Source of the DNA: Bacteroidales bacterium
Lineage (GTDB): Bacteria > Bacteroidota > Bacteroidia > Bacteroidales > UBA932
Direction of reading: 5' to 3'
NCBI GenBank assembly: GCA_017428945.1
Contig: JAFRPW010000006.1
Location: 62,001 to 126,000 of the forward strand
Length of the DNA: 64,000 bases
Position numbers and translations under genes: made by a program. Below are positions 61,945-64,000 of the stretch, piece by piece. The number at the start of each line of letters is the position of its first letter. Within the stretch, counting starts at the first letter, position 1. Under the pieces are notes generated by a model that had not been told where the DNA came from, searched no databases, and was given only the letters and a program-made list of their open reading frames with translations.

Positions 61945-63267
61945 ATGAAAAAGTTAACCTTCATTATCCTCGCCGCAGCTGCCCTGTTTGCAGGTCAGAA
62001 CATAGCCTCCGCCCAGGGAAAATATGGTGCGGACAGCGCCGAGTGCCTCAAGTATCTCTCCTATTATCAGGAGTATTGGAAGCAGAAAAACTATGATTCC
62101 GCCCTTCCCAACTGGAGAAAGGCATATTCCATCTGCCCGGCTACCGCTTCGCAGAACATGTTCATCCACGGCACCCGCCTGATGACCCGTCAGCTGGACA
62201 AGATCAAGGATCCTGCAACCCGTTCCGCAATTATCGACACCATCATCACCCTTCAGGACCAGCGCATGGCCACCTATCCCAAGAAGCGCCAGGAAATCCT
62301 GAACAACAAGGGCCAGTACATGATCAACTACCGCGGTTCGGACAGCAAGTACATCTTCGAGAACCTTTCCGTCATCGTGGACGAGCTTGGCTCCAAGTCC
62401 AGCGGCTCCCTCCTGGTGAACCTTCTCCAGAGCGGCATAGCCCTTTATCGTGAGAACAAGCTCAGCGCCGACGACGTCATCGCCCTTTATGACAAGGTGA
62501 GCGGAAACATCGCCGCCGCAGAGGCCAAGAGCGACGCCGAGGTAGAGGACAACGCCAAGGCAAAAGCCACCATCGAGTCCATTTTCGCAGACTCCAAGGT
62601 CGCTTCCTGCGAGAACCTCATCGCAATCTTCGGTCCCCGCTATGAGGCCGATCCCAACAACCTTGCACTGGTCTCCAACATCGTCAAGCTCATGAACAAC
62701 GCCGACGACTGCGCCTCCAACGACCTTTATCTTAAGGCTGTCACCTCCATGTACAAGCTGGATCCTTCGTACCGCAGCGCATACGCCCTGTTCCGCCTGA
62801 ACAGCGCCCGCGGCAATGTCGCCGATGCCGGCCGCTATATCGAGGAAGCCATCGCTTCTCCTGAGTCTGACGAGGCAACCGACGCCCAGTACTACTACGA
62901 GCTTGCCCTGTTCGCATACAAGAACAATCTCCGTTCAAAGGCTGCCGACGCCGCCCGCAAGGCAGTTGACCTGGACTACGGATTCGCCGGTAAGGCATAC
63001 ATGATCCTCGGTAACCTCTGGGCCGGAGCAACCTGCTCCGGTGACGTAGAGAAGTACGCTCGCTTCTGGGCTGCTACGGACTACTTCCAGAAGGCCCGTA
63101 CCGCCGATCCTTCCCTCGCAGATGATGTAGCATCCTCCATCGCCGGAGTTGCCAGGTATTATCCCGAGGCCAGTGAGATCTTCATGTACGACCTCACTGC
63201 CGGCCAGAGCTACACCGTATCCTGCGGCGGTCTCACCGCTACCACAACCGTACGTGTAAGCAGGTAG
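61945..63267 (+). CDS. Exported TPR-repeat protein
   Basis: This 440-residue exported protein starts at 61945 (MKKLTFIILAAAALFAGQNIASAQ signal); an ATG at 61921 is less likely. TPR-like helical repeats are visible at about 35-70 (SYYQEYWKQKNYDSALPNW) and in the second half (about 280-370, YELALFAYKNNLRSKAADA). It ends with a short beta tail (YTVSCGGLTATTTVRVSR). Likely a periplasmic scaffold. Its last base overlaps the GTG start of lptC. Confidence 0.85.
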   Translation: MKKLTFIILAAAALFAGQNIASAQGKYGADSAECLKYLSYYQEYWKQKNYDSALPNWRKAYSICPATASQNMFIHGTRLMTRQLDKIKDPATRSAIIDTIITLQDQRMATYPKKRQEILNNKGQYMINYRGSDSKYIFENLSVIVDELGSKSSGSLLVNLLQSGIALYRENKLSADDVIALYDKVSGNIAAAEAKSDAEVEDNAKAKATIESIFADSKVASCENLIAIFGPRYEADPNNLALVSNIVKLMNNADDCASNDLYLKAVTSMYKLDPSYRSAYALFRLNSARGNVADAGRYIEEAIASPESDEATDAQYYYELALFAYKNNLRSKAADAARKAVDLDYGFAGKAYMILGNLWAGATCSGDVEKYARFWAATDYFQKARTADPSLADDVASSIAGVARYYPEASEIFMYDLTAGQSYTVSCGGLTATTTVRVSR

Positions 63268-63887
63268 TGACTCCAAGAAACATATTTAAGATGATTGCAA
63301 CCGCCGCGGCGGTTGCTTTCGTCGTTTATTCGTGCAAGGGAAACCTTTCCGAGGCAGAGAAGCTGGACCTTGACAGGATTCCGCTCCAGACGGTAGATTC
63401 CATGTTCTTCGTCCAGTCTGAAAACGGCCGCCTGAAAATGAGGGTGGAGGCCCCCAGGATGGAGGTTTACGAGCACGATACCGTCTCTTATGACCTTTTC
63501 CCGAAAGGGATAAAGGTTTTCGCATATGGTGAAACCGGCCTTCTGGAAACAACCATAGTGTCGGACCAGGCAAAACATCGTAAAACCGGGGGAGAACTGT
63601 GGTCGGCTTTCGGAAACGTGGTCGTAAAGAATATCGTCAAGAATGAGACCATGGAGACGGACACCCTGTACTGGGACAGCGTGAAACATGAAATCTGGAC
63701 GGACTGCTACGTCAGGATGCACTCTCCGTCCGGCCTCATGCAGGGTTACGGGATGCGCTCTGACGAGATGGCCCGCAACGCTATTCTCATGCATCCCTTC
63801 GACACGGAATTCCTCATCGAAGATGAAGACAACGCCCCCGTGCAGATAGATTCGGTCAATTTTATCGGGCCGATGTTAAAAAAATAG
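63267..63887 (+). CDS. lptC: LptC-like LPS export lipoprotein
   Basis: This protein of about 206 residues starts with GTG at 63267, overlapping the upstream TAG by one base, or with ATG at 63291. The signal ends FVVYSC, suggesting a lipoprotein. The beta-jellyroll LptC core is visible: MFFVQSENGRLKMRVEAPRM, LLETTIVSDQAKHRKTGGELWSAFGNVVVKN, and GLMQGYGMRSDEMARNAIL. In LPS transport LptC passes lipid from LptBFG to LptA in the periplasm. A gene of this type upstream of ppiD is standard in Bacteroidales. Confidence 0.88.
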   Translation: MTPRNIFKMIATAAAVAFVVYSCKGNLSEAEKLDLDRIPLQTVDSMFFVQSENGRLKMRVEAPRMEVYEHDTVSYDLFPKGIKVFAYGETGLLETTIVSDQAKHRKTGGELWSAFGNVVVKNIVKNETMETDTLYWDSVKHEIWTDCYVRMHSPSGLMQGYGMRSDEMARNAILMHPFDTEFLIEDEDNAPVQIDSVNFIGPMLKK

Positions 63888-63909
63888 TGGTTATTTGGAA
63901 GAAAATCAC

Positions 63910-63917
63910 TACCTTTG
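63910..63917 (+). promoter_or_regulatory. -7 box TACCTTTG upstream of ppiD
   Basis: A TAnnTTTG match 46 nt before the ppiD start. It suggests ppiD has its own promoter in addition to read-through from lptC. Confidence 0.45.
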
Positions 63918-63963
63918 CAGCCCTTATGCGAAAAAAATAGAATAAAATTAAAAATATAACACA

Positions 63964-64000
63964 ATGGCAGCTCTTGAGACCATCAGAACCAAATTCGGCA
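63964..64000 (+). CDS. Peptidyl-prolyl isomerase PpiD/SurA-like, N-terminus only
   Basis: The last 37 bases encode MAALETIRTKFG in frame, which matches the first residues of Bacteroidota PpiD-type chaperones with a SurA N-domain, a gene expected after lptC. Everything else is outside the window, so the call rests on 12 residues and position. Confidence 0.55.
   Translation, partial: MAALETIRTKFG

Noticed and set aside
1-64000. CRISPR arrays, tRNA or rRNA genes, insertion sequences, prophage genes
   Set aside because: Gaps between genes were read for repeats with spacers, cloverleaf-like sequences and transposase or integrase motifs; none was found. A tool such as tRNAscan-SE would be decisive for tRNAs.

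Overview
The window is from a bacterium of the order Bacteroidales (phylum Bacteroidota). The evidence is three SusC/SusD pairs, BACON and DUF4249 lipoproteins, a one-piece SecDF, a TonB-family transducer with an acidic linker, a LacI/AraC-fusion regulator and promoters with the phylum-specific -7 box TAnnTTTG. Coding regions look GC-rich and gene gaps AT-rich. Genus cannot be fixed from the sequence; a gut or rumen lineage is plausible. I saw no rRNA, tRNA, CRISPR array, transposase or phage gene.

Region 1 (1-20,289, all minus strand) is a polysaccharide utilisation locus (PUL). In transcription order it holds an envelope PD40/SPOR protein, a GH20 chitobiase-like hexosaminidase, a XylR-type LacI/AraC regulator, a ROK sugar kinase, a GH2 enzyme matching exo-beta-D-glucosaminidase, an alkaline phosphatase, two tandem SusC/SusD pairs and a multi-BACON surface lipoprotein cut by the window edge. 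Spacing is tight, with TGATG and ATGA overlaps. GH20 plus exo-glucosaminidase points to partly deacetylated chitin-type oligosaccharides. The phosphatase coupled to the glucosaminidase raises the possibility of a phosphorylated glucosamine glycan.

Region 2 (20,290-39,443) is mostly housekeeping: secDF, dnaE flanked by a 124-bp inverted repeat pair, a DUF4923 protein, a ThiL homologue that has lost its metal-binding motifs, a shortened TPR/HTH membrane regulator, tonB, an operon sufS-sufE-DUF59-folK-glyS, ruvA, ybeY-mnmG and hflX. Five genes here have the -7 box only 4-6 nt before the start codon, which predicts leaderless transcripts. Two divergent pairs have back-to-back -7 boxes.

Region 3 (39,437-52,330) is accessory envelope material. 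A plus-strand operon encodes a TonB-dependent receptor, a DUF4249 lipoprotein and an MG2-like protein. It converges on a minus-strand SusC/SusD/surface-lipoprotein operon that has no enzymes.

Region 4 (52,613-64,000) holds fumarate reductase/succinate dehydrogenase subunits A and B without a neighbouring cytochrome b gene, ruvB, an AT-rich divergent gap with a cluster of DnaA-box-like 9-mers, mfd, and the envelope operon coaX - outer-membrane protein - TPR protein - lptC - ppiD (start only).
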